Shown: positions 21,541-34,939, counted from the stretch's first letter. The stretch is 64,000 bases of DNA from Xestospongia bergquistia (GCA_963965975.1 OZ014414.1:8064230-8128229), one strand, 5' to 3'. Notes: generated by a model from the letters alone, not told the origin. Numbers and translations: made by a program.

Positions 21541-24500
21541 AAAAAGAAGGGAAAGTTCAGTAACTATAAATTTGGACACCTGACATTTAACCTCTCAATA
21601 ACAGTGAAGCTTCCTTATAATCATCAAAGTGAACCTAATCCCCTTTACTAAATTCTCCACATGTAACACAAGCTAATGTTTGTATGACTATAGACAACCA
21701 CAAACTTCTAGATTTACATGAATAATATGATATGATCTTACTTTTCTTTCTTCTTGTCCAAATTCCTCAACATCACTCCACATGAATCATTTTCACACAA
21801 TGACTCAAAACTGGCAAAAAATCCACTAACCTCCTAAAGAAAAAAATTATAATGCCTCAAATTTAAAGGCAACACGATGTACATGTACATGCAAATGGCT
21901 ACCCAGCAATATTGACTAAAAGTGCACCTTCCCTATTTCCCTACATATACATTATCCAATCTAATCCATGTTCCTAATATCTATGCTATTATAGTTACAA
22001 GTATCTAAGTACCTTCTCAGTTAAACTAGAATTGAGTGTTGTAGTTAGTTTCTTTAGAGGATCAGGTAGTTTGTTAATCACTTTCACCCTCTCCTACACA
22101 ATGTACATATATATACATGACAGTAGGTTAAATATAAACCCAACAATACTTCACAATACTACATTATGTAATACTTATTATACACAATTATTATAGCAGG
22201 TACTTACTTTATTAAAGGCATCCACATCATCAGATACAGCTAACTTACAATCCTCTGCTAAATATTTCACTACTTGATTTGTCATATCAGTACACAATGT
22301 TCTTAAAAGATACTTTGACAATTGTAGCTTCAAATCATCTAAAAAGAAAATTAAAAGTACGCTAATAATATTCATAGATCATTAAGTAGCATTTAGTTGC
22401 CAGGCAACAGATTAGGGTGTGCAGCTGATGTAGTATATCAAATAGGAAGGTGCTATAGTGAGATGTTTAATTGCTGACAACACCTCCACAATTATAGTTA
22501 ACACAAACTTATACATGTACTGACCAAACAATGATCAATTTGTAAACAATTCCATAATCACTATAGTAACTCATTTACACAATATTTCATTAGACAAAGT
22601 TCTAACCTTCAAACAATTCAAGTCCTTTTTGAAACAGTTTAGCTCGGCTCCATAACTCCTGTATTCCTTCTTGTAAGTGGGCATGTCTTTTTCGTTGGAT
22701 GCCCGCCTCTCCCTCTGCTTGGACAGCCAATATTTGTTGGGCTTCTTTCTGAAATAAATCTTGTAGGGGACTACAAAATATGAAAACAAAAATAAAAAAC
22801 AATTTAATATATTAATTTTATTAGTAAACTGATATAGTATTGTAACTGTTTTAATTCTCTACTAAACAGTGTTCAATCAACTAAATATTTGAAGTACATC
22901 ACTGTTCTATTTCAGTCATAATCATTCACATTTCAACACATTATGCTAAATAAACTTCCTACTAACTAATTAAGTATCACATACTTTCTTTTGACTTCAA
23001 AAGAAAAAAACAAAGTGAATTATCAATGTTCAGGCCATTTTTTAAATATTAAAGAAATTAAAGGGTTAGGCTTGGCTCTAGTAACGACCATGCATAAATT
23101 TATATACATAGTCTAACAAGTCTATAGATGTATTCTTAATATTAATATTGTATTCCTTTTGACTTAAAAGAAAATATATATAGTGTAATGTGTGTATTTT
23201 ATGCCCTCAATGTGCGTATGTTATGCCCACTTTTTAACTATTCAGGAAATTAAAGGGTTGGGTTTGGTTTTAGTAACGACCATGCACAAATTTACATAGT
23301 ATAGTCTATAGATGTATTCTTAATACAACAAAACTTTGTACATACCTCCAGAGATGATTTGTTAAATTTCCAGCAAAATCTTCAGATAAATCTTCAACAT
23401 TCTCCAACAGTATATTTTCAATCTAGCAATAAAAGAACTTAATTAAACAATTAATTAATATACATGTAATAATAGTATAGGTGTATAACAAACTATCATA
23501 ATACATTGAAAACAATGAAATTGAAAACAATGTTACTAAACTAATAACAATTCAATGAGTATAATAATTTTTTGGATCCAATCAGTTTCAAAATATGCAG
23601 ATTATGGAGGTAATTAAACAATATGTATGTATGAATTCAAGGTGATAAACGGTTACATTCCAAAATGTGTAGAACATGGGCACTGCAGCTAAATTTTTCA
23701 CTTTTGGTAGAAATTTTCTTCAAACAATTTTTTACTTTAAAGCTTTGCTTCTACTGTTCAACAGTTGTTCCAGAAACATTAATACCAATTCTCTGATTTA
23801 AGGCAACTCCATCATTATATTGTGAGTTATAGGACAACTTATAATCTCATTACCTCTTGCTTCGATAAAAATTTTATCTCCCAACTATCATCTCTCGTGT
23901 CACTATCTCTCTCCTTTTGGCGTTTCCCTTTTCCTTTCTTTTGTTTCCCACTTCTTTTTTCATCTTCTCCAGTACCCTCCTGGGAAACACGACGCAGAAA
24001 AGAACCACTAGACGCAACAGCCTAAACAAACAAACCGCCATTATGTCACTGGGTCTCTTATTGAGTGTTAATTCATTTACTTTTTTTGCTTTCTCTTGTA
24101 ACAATGGTTTAAAAATATCAACACATGATTTGAGAAACTCTTGGTGTGCTACTACTGTCTCTGCAATAAAGAATTGGTCCTCTTTTCCATAGAGCTTTTG
24201 CAATAGTTGGTTGCCGTCTTCGACAGTACAAGGAGAAGGAAGGAGTGTCTGAGAATAAGTTACCATAAGTAATATATTGTAGATAACTAAAGAAATTATT
24301 AATTACATTACATTTATTATAACAAGTACATGTAATACATTTTATACATGTATTGATGTTCATGAAAGTTATTTTAATTACATACTAATTACTGGGGTCT
24401 ATACAGACTTGTCCAAGGAATAACTAGACTATTTAGACCAGGAGTGTATCAATAAAGAAATGTAGGGATCATGTTGTGGGTGTGGTCAATATTCAGTATT

Positions 24501-25455
24501 AAAAATAACAAACTGCTGATTTCAATTATTTGCGTGGGAGTTACACAACCCTTCCTTCCTTTTTGATTGATGTACTCCTGTTTAGAGCAATATCTGCATT
24601 TATCAACTACACAATCTACATGAAATGTTCTCTTTATCAACTACACGATCTACATGAAATGTTTATCAACTACACAATCTACATGAAATGTTCTCAGACT
24701 TACCATTACATCCACCCATTTATAAAGCACCTTCACTGTATCCTCCACACTCCCCATCACCTCACCTAATACACTTGGACCCAGTACACAACTCTCCAGT
24801 ATATAAAGATCTTTCTTCTCCTTGTATCTCTGACGTATATACACAAGAGGATCATCAATACCAAGCCGTGAGAGAGCATCATACTCTAGAGAAGATATAT
24901 TGAACCTAACTATCATAACAATAACAACATATATTACATGTAGTACTAAACAAAAAACAAAACAAAGCAGCTGTTGCTTTTAAACCATACTAGTATTACA
25001 TTTTCAGTTAACACCATATAATATAAACATACATACATACATACATATATATACTGTAAACATCAAAATTTTCGAGGTAGTTATATTTTCGCAGTTGACA
25101 CAAAACGCAAAATTATGAGTTTGGGAAAATTTTATGCAAAAGTTTGAGCGGCAAAAATTTTGACATTTACAGTATATATATATATATGTATATGTATGAC
25201 TGTTTATTATAATCATTAGCTTTCCAAACAATGGATTTATTAATAATACATTACCTAGGTAACCATTAGTTGCCAGGAAATTATCTGCCCATTGGTTTTG
25301 CATTTGAGTATAAATACTTGGAATATATAGGGCTTTGTCCCCCCGTCCATGTACTGTTCCTGCTAACTGTTCACTTGATACTAGATCGTGGAGAACAACT
25401 AAAATAGAAAGAGGATAGAATATGATGCTACAAAAAAATATTTGTATTGAAAAGG

Positions 25456-25503
<48 letters not shown>

Positions 25504-27048
25504 ACTACTCACATTGAAATAGCTTCCCATGAAAGTTTCCCTGAGTAATTAGAGGGGCAATAGGAGTGGGACGAGTCACTGCCGAGAATAATCCCCTTAT
25601 TCTCGTTTTATGACGTGAAACATATACATCAGTATAGAGAAGGCCACTCCCACTTTTATCAAGCTGACCATGAATCCTCGAGTTGAGAGCATTTTCTACA
25701 CACTACGAAAAAAGAAAAGATCAAAATTATGAGTTCTACAATAAAATCTCACTGTAGTGGACAAATAGGTGTTAAATTTGGACCTAATAAAATGCAGTCT
25801 TAAAAAATATAAGACCAGTATTGGTGTGAGGTTGTCTATAAACACACACTTAAGCAGATGTATTAAAGTCTGTTCATGATCTTACATTATCTAATATAAT
25901 TTTGCCTCTTTTGTTAATTTAGTGTAAGTCTCCAATCAATAAGTTTAATAGTTCCAAAGTTAGCTATATTACCAATAACCAAAGTATTACCATGTAAGGG
26001 CACATATAAATTAATGTATCAATAATTTAATGAAGTTGATCAAATCAATTACAAGATAATATATAGTACTATTACAATTTAGCTCACTGTTGTAATGAAG
26101 TCAAGAGGCAAGTTGAAATTAGTGGACAAATCAACTAATGATATGTAGCCATTTTGTAAGAGTATTTCATTAATTTCTATACAAAGACTATCTTTATAGG
26201 AACTATACAATGGAGAGATGAATAAAGATGGAGAACGAATAGATAGAAAAATTAATAACATTACCTAGTTATTAAGTCTCCATGTAGCAGCTGGAGAGAT
26301 GAGTCGTGTTTCATTAAATTAGTCACACCCCTTTGTATGTAATTGAGATCCACATTTAATACCTAAAAACATGTACATGTATTATTACATGTACATGTAC
26401 TAATATATGTACATGTACTAGTATTATTAGTACATGTATTATTACATGTACATGTACTAGTATTAGGTATTATTACATGTACATGTACTAATATATGTAC
26501 ATGTACTAGTATTAGTACATGTATTATTACATGTACATGTACTAGTATTAGGTATTATTACATGTACATGTACTAGTATTAGTACATGTACATGTACTAA
26601 TGCATGTACATATACAATGTATAATGAATTATTATAATGTTATGTAATATTGCACATGACCAATACAAGAGAGAAATATAGTTATTAATATTATTAAATA
26701 AAAACTAACCTGTTGCAAATCAACAATGTTAATACGACCTGACATGAGAGAATAGAACGAGTTATCATAATAAATTAAGTCACTGACATGTACGAGATTA
26801 GAAATTGTTTAACACTTTAATAACTCACCTCGATGTGCTTCCAGTTCATTTCTGATTTCTTTTTCCAAATGATCAGGTACAATGTACTCCTTACCATCCA
26901 ACGTGAACAGAATATTGAGTAACTTCATTTCTACTAATTTCTTAACAATCTCTACACAATTTCTTTCAGAGAGTTTGTGTGCCGTAGATGCGGCTTGGAC
27001 CTGTTCTAGTGTAGCTTGTAAGCGACGGATCTCAGCCCAATCGGCCAT
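20700..27048 (-). CDS. UFL1: E3 UFM1-protein ligase 1
   Basis: UFL1 is the scaffold-type ligase that passes the ubiquitin-like modifier UFM1 from UFC1 to targets at the ER, with DDRGK1. Fifteen exons with consistent phase: 27048-26829, 26738-26710, 26362-26265, 26202-26088, 25702-25513, 25398-25255, 24885-24704, 24248-24081, 24021-23854, 23422-23346, 22770-22607, 22338-22208, 22093-22013, 21833-21742, 21459-20700. Sum 2619 bases, 872 residues (human 794). Landmarks against human UFL1 are MADWAEIRRL, LSERNCVEIV, TLDGKEY, RIRGLFSAVTRPT, EYDALSRLGI, LLRTLCTDMTN, ALHLTVVLLFQ and HTPGRLLPQII. A basic KKGKGKR stretch lies mid-protein. The acidic C-terminal tail (about the last 170 residues) is longer than in vertebrates. 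The start lies 127 bp after the UTP11 stop. Confidence 0.95.
21463..21535. repeat. (GT)n microsatellite next to the last UFL1 acceptor
   Basis: A (GT)n tract of about 70 bp on the plus strand. On the UFL1 sense strand it is (CA)n ending only a few bases before the acceptor of the last exon, where a pyrimidine tract would be expected. Confidence 0.85.
22980..23335. repeat. Two-copy tandem repeat (~185 bp) in a UFL1 intron
   Basis: Two head-to-tail units share AATTAAAGGGTT, TAGTAACGACCATGCA and TCTATAGATGTATTCTTAAT. They lie in the intron between exons 23422-23346 and 22770-22607. Non-coding. Confidence 0.7.
24595..24700. repeat. Short tandem repeat in UFL1 intron
   Basis: Three imperfect copies of a ~30 bp unit containing TATCAACTACAC and TCTACATGAAATG, directly downstream (sense strand) of the donor of exon 24885-24704. 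Confidence 0.7.
25054..25172. mobile_element. MITE, family C relative, in UFL1 intron
   Basis: A 119 bp element with inverted ends (CTGTAAACATCAAAATTTTC at left, AATTTTGACATTTACAG at right) flanked by TA. Internal motifs GAGGTAGTTATATTTTCGC match the element at 13407-13580 in reverse orientation. It has fewer CpGs than that copy, as expected of an older, methylation-eroded insertion. Confidence 0.75.
25461..25503. repeat. (CT)n microsatellite in UFL1 intron
   Basis: Plus-strand (CT)n of about 43 bp. On the sense strand of UFL1 it is (GA)n starting right after the donor GTGAGT of exon 25702-25513. Confidence 0.85.
26368..26615. repeat. Self-complementary minisatellite (ACATGTACATGTACTAGTATT) in UFL1 intron
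   Basis: About 250 bp of repeated palindromic blocks ACATGTACATGT joined by ACTAGTATTAG-type linkers, in the intron between exons 26738-26710 and 26362-26265. Every block is its own reverse complement, so long hairpins or cruciforms are possible. Confidence 0.85.
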
Positions 27049-27174
27049 TTTTATACAATATATTTTCAACAGTAGAATCACTGCAATTGTATAGTAATCA
27101 TGGGTGTGGCCAAAGTAGTTAATTAAATTTGATATTAATTATTATATAAATAAATACTATAACATTATGCACTT

Positions 27175-27933
27175 TTATTTCTTTCTTTCTGGGAACCATC
27201 TATAAGTCACTGGTCTGTTATCAGATCCTGGAATACGGACACGCCTCTCTTTCTTATTTAACAAATGTTTCTCTAATTGCATTTTATGACTTAACCTCTC
27301 CAGTTCACGAGATCGTGTTAATCGTTGACTTAGCTCACGATAGGCTGATAACTTGAGAGAAGGGTCAAAAATATCTTTACCACGTTGCTGTTCTAGCAAA
27401 TCTTTATCAAGAGAGTGGATTTCTTGGTCACTAAGATCCTGAATACTCTCCTGGAGTTCTCTTTTCTCAACTTCACTTTTATTTTCAAAACTGCTATATC
27501 TTTCTTTGTCTTCTTCATCTACAAATATAGTATGTGTATTATGTTGTAATCCTTCACTTGTGAGATGTAAGGTTGATTGAAGGCGTTCAATCTTCTTTTG
27601 CTCAATACTCAGTTTCATTTGAACATACTTCAAATCTTGTGTCTTCATTAAATGAAGTTCCTCTTCTGTGTAGTTCTCTTCTGGTTGAGGGATCACGTGA
27701 CAACCATCTGTCAGTTTTGAGTTGACCATTTTATAATAGAACTCATCAGGATTTCTGTTACGGGCCTTCTCATATAATTGTTTCAATTGGGCAGCTTTTT
27801 TCTTGTACGATTTGGCTCTTTGAAGATAGTCTTTACGCTTCTCCAAAAGACCGAGATGTTTTCTGGCCGAAGGCTGGCCTCTCTCTTTGTGTGTTTTCTG
27901 AAGCGTTTTAGCACGTTTCTTGAAGGAAGACAT
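27175..27933 (-). CDS. UTP11: U3 snoRNA-associated protein 11 (small-subunit processome)
   Basis: A 252-residue intronless reading frame matching the whole length of UTP11 (human 253). Landmarks are the basic N-terminus with KHLGLLEKRKDYLQRA, then NPDEFYYKMVNSKLTDG, LMKTQDLKYVQMK, KIERLQS, a middle region with FVDEEDK, and a basic C-terminus ending RWFPERKK. In yeast and man UTP11 is a nucleolar component of the U3 processome needed for 18S rRNA maturation. It is highly charged and largely alpha-helical, with no membrane segment. It lies just upstream of UFL1 on the same strand; the 126 bp between them must contain the UTP11 3' end and the UFL1 promoter. The first ATG after an upstream stop-rich stretch was taken as start. 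Confidence 0.95.
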   Translation of the reverse strand: MSSFKKRAKTLQKTHKERGQPSARKHLGLLEKRKDYLQRAKSYKKKAAQLKQLYEKARNRNPDEFYYKMVNSKLTDGCHVIPQPEENYTEEELHLMKTQDLKYVQMKLSIEQKKIERLQSTLHLTSEGLQHNTHTIFVDEEDKERYSSFENKSEVEKRELQESIQDLSDQEIHSLDKDLLEQQRGKDIFDPSLKLSAYRELSQRLTRSRELERLSHKMQLEKHLLNKKERRVRIPGSDNRPVTYRWFPERKK

Positions 27934-28099
27934 TTCTAAAAAGCGAAGCCACGTGGTAATACGTGGGTGTGGTCATTAACCAGATCCTTTACTATTACTG
28001 GTGAATCACGTATAATTGGAGTTGAAATCTCCTACAATAAGTATAGCAAACCAATAGCTACCAGCTGTTTCATATAACTTAATGAAGATAGACTTATGG

Positions 28100-31000
28100 A
28101 GTAAGAGTAATTAATACTCCCTTTACAATAGTACTTTTTGTGTTAAAAATTAGTACTAACACCTTTACCTGTATAAGACTCAACTTTTTTCTAGAGTTTG
28201 GTACTTCACTAGTATGATGAATTATTCATGACACTTCATACAATAGAACATTCAAAGTTACAAGTTTTACTAGTAGATAGAGACCTATAATATACATATG
28301 TAAGGTTGCCATTTTGAAATATATTCATATTCCACCATGACTCTAAAAAGTACTCCACCATCTAGCTAATATACAATGTTATAGTGTAAAAATCATTTTT
28401 GGCTATGATCTGTGCATCATTGTTTGCGTAATAAGGAGATACTTGAACAAAATTAAATAGGGACTACACACTCCCTTTCAAAAATTTTTTACAACTACAT
28501 TTTCTCCAAGGAGATTGTGAACAATCACAACCACTGACAATGATACAGTTTTAATTAACACCTGCTTAGTTATACTAATAGTATTACTACTATCTTATGG
28601 GGTTTGACCAGAAGTCATTTAACTGAGCATATTCATAAGGACATTGTTATGACAGCACTGAACAAGCAATGTTAATTTTAACTTGTGTCATCAATTTCTA
28701 TTGAAGGATTTGCCATCTCTTTTAAAAATTTAAACATGACTTTGTACACAACTACTGACTTCGAAACAACTTAACAACTGTTAATAATGTCAACAATAAT
28801 ACCATAATCTTATGGGGTTTGACCAGAAGTCACTAAACTGAATGTATTCGTGTTGTCATTGTTATGATAGTTGTATGTTATATAGTAATAATGTCTATGT
28901 ATGTCCATGTGGATGACATAACTAAAGTAAGTTACACAAATACCAGCGTATTTGACATACAGTTTATGTCAAAATTATGACAAAAAAATGGGAGTTGCTC
29001 AGTTGTAACAGACTACAGTATATAACCAAAATCATCACTGTGTACTTTTATACTGTTAATAAATGTGGAATGTAGTACTATGAACTCTTTCGTAGAATCA
29101 ACTATCAGTGAGATGTTCCCAGCTAGGTTGGGTTCCTAATTTTATTTTTACATTGTAGGTCTGTTATATATGAAAGCAAATAAGCCACTCTCATTTATTT
29201 TGTCATATAATTTTGACACAACCCACAAGTCATTAGCACACAATTAAAGTTTTTATCATTTCTGTGGCATTAAATATTGAATTTGATACATTTAGCAGCC
29301 TACGTATAACACAATAATGACACGCATGTAAATACTTCCTGGAAACAAATGATCAATCTAAACTATTTATCGTTTTATAAACATAGGGAATTATATTTCC
29401 CATTCAAAAATTTGAAAGAAAATCACAAGCTGATATCAACATGTACGTCTATATGGTTAACAGTTTTTATAGCATGCACCTTACAAGCATCTTGTGGGGT
29501 ATAGTACTAAGTTTATTCATGATTACATTACAATTATGACTGTATGAGTCAACTTGTAAACACGACATAACAATAATTATAATAATTATATATGTACATC
29601 AATGAAAATGACAAAAATTAACATAATATGAAAAATCTTTCAAAAGTGAACTAATTTTTCCCAATTACAATATTATGGGATCACAACACTAATTCTATTC
29701 ATATCATAATTGTGTCTGTACAAATCAAGTTTTATCATATGACATATCCATAATTATAATAATTATGTACAACCATGAAAATGATAAAAATTAATATAAT
29801 ATAAAAATATTTTGAAAAGTCAGCCAGAAAGCTATCTAACACTAATAGTAAGGATAGCGGTATTATAAAATAGACTATGAGCATTAGTATTGATTTAGGT
29901 AATTAAAATGTAGTGTTGGAGTACAATAGCTATAGTATTAATGTCATAACAGAAATTCACTGCTGTTTTGTGACGTGCAAACCATTGTAATTTTTTGTAG
30001 TTACTTTAAGGGACTTAGGTCTCTTTCCAGAACTACATTAACAATAGACATTCATTACTCTCACTGGTCACAACAATACTGTTAATAGATTGATATTTTA
30101 AACTTCATCATCTGGGGTTTAACAGGAAGTCACTAAACTAAGCACAACCATGTGACAGTCACATGATTTGTGTCAGGGTATACATGTCCCACTTGGTTCA
30201 GTAGGTGTATTATCTCTCTATCTATCACATTTTCACTTAATATAAAAGCACTGAATTCTCTATTATATATTTGCACATATATATTCCTAACAGAACAGAT
30301 AAACGTAATAAACACAATACTTCTTGTTTTAAAAATATATAGGGAAATGTCCCTTTCAAAAATTGTCAAACAACAACACGTAGATGTATGAAGTTATTGT
30401 TCCAACTCACCAGCTGTCAGCTTTTTATAGCACAACATTATCATCATCTTATGGGGTTTGACTAAATGATTGTATTCATATGGCCATTATTTTGATAGTC
30501 AAATATTATCAGATACTGTTTGCATATGTATGTGTACAAAGTAAATGTACCTTCCCCACCCCTTGAATATATATTGTGTTATGTCACTTATGTGAGATAT
30601 GAGGACACCTGTATTACTTCATTCTGCATTAAGATAACAATTTACTACAAATCTTTAATGTTGCTATCTCAGTGTATTATATCTTCCACTATCACTGGAA
30701 AATACTATGTAATGTGAGACATTAGGAAACCTTGTAATATTTCATTGTACATTAAAGATAGAGGGATTGATGCTGTAATAATTTTATGCATTTAGTGTAT
30801 GCTTTTGAATGCATTCTAATAATAATGATAACTCTCTACATTGTCTTAATGTAGATTGAATATGTTGCACTTTTATAGATTAGGTAATGTCTTGTAACAA
30901 TATGAAACACTTTGATTTGTCTTGTGATTTCATGAAGGCCTATTAAATGTTTATATTGTTTGAAATGACTAATACAACATCTCTAGTTACTACACCTGGA

Positions 31001-31500
31001 AGCTTATGACAAATTGACAACAAATTTATCATTAAAACTAATTTTCATAACAACTAAAAAAATACATATTATTATCCTAACTAAAGTACTTGGAAAAGAC
31101 CAATAACTGTTCCTTTGAATCAATAAAAATATTAGGGACATAGTCCCTCCCAAAAATTACACTCATTTATCAATCTTATCAGTTATCACAAACAAAAATC
31201 AATACAACAAGTATAGAGGAGGGCTTGTTCGTTTTATAAGTCAACACTAATATCACTCTATGGGGTTTGACAGGAAGTCACTAACCTAAGTGTATTCATA
31301 ATCATAAATTATTACAGTCAGATCGTAATAGTTATATATCCTTGCATGTCAGATATACACTGAGTATTACTAATTTATATTAAATTACATTGATTCTTAT
31401 CCACAAAACAAAGAACATTATTTAACCCTCTACATATTGAACAAAGCATGGATTAAACTGCTACATTATCTTTATACATCTCTGTCATATAAATTGTATG
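28100..31500. repeat. Degenerate tandem array, ~0.8-0.95 kb units
   Basis: A gene-free stretch in which two landmarks recur in order. The first is a block like AGGGA...TCCCTTTCAAAAATT (near 28461, 29385, 30341, 31136). The second follows 130-200 bp later: TTATGGGGTTTGACCAGAAG with a following CACTAAACTGA (near 28597, 28812, 29491, 30113, 30450, 31259). The units are strongly diverged and differ in length. No coding frame is supported. Confidence 0.6.
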
Positions 31501-32102
31501 TTTATATTTCCCTATCAAAGCTAGTTGATGCATTATAACTAATATCATTTATTAATTATTACTTACAATTGCTGTGTTGTTCTAGTTTCATTAGTCCTCT
31601 GGTTTTATTAATTACTTTTCAAGTTGAGTCTCTTTATATGACATTATTAATTGTTTGTATGATTGGACAAATTAACTATAAGCTTAAAGTTAAGTGTCAC
31701 TGAATTTATCCAAACAAACTAATGATATAACAGATCACTAAATGTTCTGAATTAACTCTTATTAGTTAAAGTCACATGACTTACAGCCAATCAAATACTT
31801 TCATTTCGATCATGTAACAGCACATGTATTAATATCATGTATACATTGTTGACTTCCATACAAAGTAAATAATTTTGAGTAGATATCTAATATAAAAATT
31901 ATTAGATTATGACATTTCTCTATATTGTTTTAATGTTCTTTGAAAATATTGACGTTCTTCAACGAACTATAGAAACAAAGTACAATATTATATATTGAAT
32001 CAGCTTTATAAAGTGCAAATGTGCATGAGATATTATGTTAACATATAAACTATTGAGATTACTCCTAAAGTGTCATGATATTTAAAAGTTTATGTCACTC
32101 AC

Positions 32103-32248
32103 TTTCTCTAAGGTAGCTATCACAACATCTTTTGTTACAGGAATCACTAATGATGGAGTTAAGACTCTGTATGTGTGATATATGAAATGAATTGATAACT
32201 ATTAAAACATCATAGCATCTTAAATATATCAAATGTATTATGTTATAT

Positions 32249-32312
<64 letters not shown>

Positions 32313-34939
32313 TAATAATAAATTGACCTCATTGTTTGTTTTCTTGGATTTTTTAGGAAACAATCTGTAAAGAATATTTTACTTAAAGAATGCTATAATC
32401 ATCGTTATCAATATTAGGTATTTTTAAAATAATGTATTGTACCTTTGTCTCCTATTGAACAACTATCACTTGTATAATTGACTATATAGGTCTGTGACTG
32501 TTCTTCAACAACTTCAATCCTATCAATGAGATAATGTCATAAATTTGAATCCATCCATCCATCCACAAATGTAAGGATATAGTCCCAAAAGAACTCACTT
32601 TCCTCTAACTAAAATATAAATATGAGTAGATGGTTCATTATACTTTGTAAGAATACTTCCTTCATCAAATAATGCTATGATAAATACAGACAGAATAATT
32701 AATACAATATCATATAACAGTGTTTAATGGACTAACTTAAAATACACAGTCTGGCCATATATTGTAACGATTTTATACTCCAAGACTTGAATGGTATAGT
32801 AACCTATATAATGTAATATAGTAACCTATATAATGTAATACAGTAACCTATATAATGTAATACAGTAACCTATATAATGTAATATAGTATCCTATATAAT
32901 GTAATATAGTAACCTATATAATGTAATACAGTAACCTATATAATGTAATATAGTAACCTATATAATGTAATATAGTATCCTATATAATGTAATACAGTAA
33001 CCTATATAATGTAATATAGTAACCTATATAATGTAATACAGTAACCTATATAATGTAATATAGTATCCTATATAATGTAATACAGTAACCTATATAATGT
33101 AATACAGTAACCTATATAATGTAATATAGTAACCTATATAATGTAATATAGTATCCTATATAATGTAATACAGTAACCTATATAATGTAATATAGTATCC
33201 TATATAATGTAACACAGTATCCTATATAATGTAATACAGTAACCTATATAATGTAATACAGTAACCTATATAATGTAATATAGTAACCTATATAATATAA
33301 TACAGTAACCTATATAATGTAATACAGTAACCTATATAATGTAATATAGTATCCTATATAATGTAACACAGTATCCTATATAATGTAATACAGTAACCTA
33401 TATAATGTAATACAGTAACCTATATAATGTAATACAGTAACCTATATGAAATATATAATGCAACAGGTTTAATAATAATATTAATACATACAATGAGTAT
33501 ATGTTACGTAATAAGATTAATGATACATTTCTACTGTTCATATTATGTTTGGCTCTACATACACCATGTTCTAATATACAAATTTATATTGTAGTATATT
33601 ACATATAGATAATACACAATACATTTTAGTAACAAGAAACATAAAATATAATATCCAATCAAAATGATAAAAATATAGGTCAATTTTTGATATATCATTT
33701 GTAACTCACTTGTAGTGCACTTATTATTATAGAGAGTGTGATATCATCATCATTAAAGAGACCATTAGTATTAATATACCCTCTAATAAGTGAGAAATAA
33801 ATATTAAGGGTGTGGCTTTGTTGCATAACATGCCAGCCGCCTTTTGCTTCCCACCAAATCAAAGACAAAATATAAAATTGTTTTAATATACAACAAATGA
33901 CGTGTGCACACACACACACACACACACAATGAACCAATGAACTATACTAGAACCCTTGCCCATACTGAGACAGTAATCATAATAATAAGATATATGTCAA
34001 GTATCTGAAGATATCTTTACCTCTCAATACACCAGTCTCTCATTTTATCATTGTTTATAGTTCCATTAATACCTAATATAACAGATGTTTTGGGAATATA
34101 TACAAGTGTACCACTAAAATGAGTGAGAGAGAGAGAGAGAGAATTTTATAATATATCACATTTGCTAAATGCACAGTAGTAATTTACTTATAATTAATTA
34201 TATTAGCTTGGTTTTAGTTAAGTGATAATATTATATAAGTTGTTAGTTAGATCCCTAAACTATATATATATATAGCACTTGGATACATATTAATACAAGG
34301 TTTATATACACAGACATATATATTAATATAATTATATATATATATATATTGCCCAATTTTGTTTACTTACCTTTGTTTACTTTGTATTGTCATACAACAA
34401 GAACAATTCATAAATGTCTCAACTTCACCAAAACTATCTCCTTGAGATAAATGACCCAATATCACATGACCAGTTGGATCCATAATGGATACCACTCCAT
34501 CCATCACAATATAGACACCTGTAGGTTCTGTCCCTGCTGTTAAAATTAATTCACCCGCTGTAATTGGTTTAGAGATTGCAGACGTTTGCAAGAAATCAAT
34601 ATTAAAGGTCACAGATAATAAATTTGAAAGTCTCTCAAATAGTCTTACTAAGAACACCTTATGTGTTGCTGAAACTTGTGCTATACTTGTCCCTTGAGTA
34701 CTACCTCTACTAGACAATGTATTATGTTGAATACTTTGCTCAGGTGTCCTCACAACTCTTTGCAAATTCTCTGGTAAGTCTATTTCTTCCTCTTCTGAAT
34801 TATCTTCTTCGTTAATTGTTGAGGTAGGTCTTCTTAAAGGTACAATATCATTGAGGACTGGTTGATGCTGAAGAGTGGCAGCTGTACCTGATGTACGAGA
34901 TGTAGCTCGACTACCACCTATACTAGCTCCATTACCCAT
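32103..34939 (-). CDS. Protein with two cyclic-nucleotide-binding domains (gene model partial)
   Basis: First exon 34939-34371 starts MGNGAS, a possible N-myristoylation signal, followed by a serine/threonine-rich and acidic linker. A cyclic-nucleotide-binding fold follows (ITAGELILTAGTEPTGVYIV, GHLSQGDSFGEVETF) and continues in exon 34113-34021 (SGTLVYIPKTSV). A second such fold is split over 32674-32599 (LFDEGSILTKYNEPSTHIYI), 32519-32443 (KIEVVEEQSQTYIVNY) and 32164-32103 (VIPVTKDVVIATLEK). An intervening open stretch at 33715-33840 ends at a donor, but its phase fits neither neighbour, so the middle of the model is unresolved. A possible last exon lies near 31578-31616. The first domain keeps the GE of the phosphate-binding loop but lacks the usual Arg-Ala after it, so true nucleotide binding is doubtful. 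No kinase, channel or esterase domain was seen. Confidence 0.65.
32251..32319. repeat. (AAT)n microsatellite
   Basis: About 23 copies of AAT with one interruption, in an intron of the cyclic-nucleotide-binding-domain gene. Confidence 0.9.
32790..33450. repeat. 22-bp minisatellite, ~30 copies
   Basis: Unit CCTATATAATGTAATACAGT plus two bases, repeated about 30 times. Variants at two positions (ATAG/ACAG and AACC/ATCC) alternate in a pattern that hints at higher-order repeats of several units. It lies in an intron of the minus-strand gene. Confidence 0.9.

Noticed and set aside
26368-26615. Possible CRISPR-like array
   Set aside because: The units are palindromic minisatellite words without unique spacers, in an intron of a eukaryotic gene.
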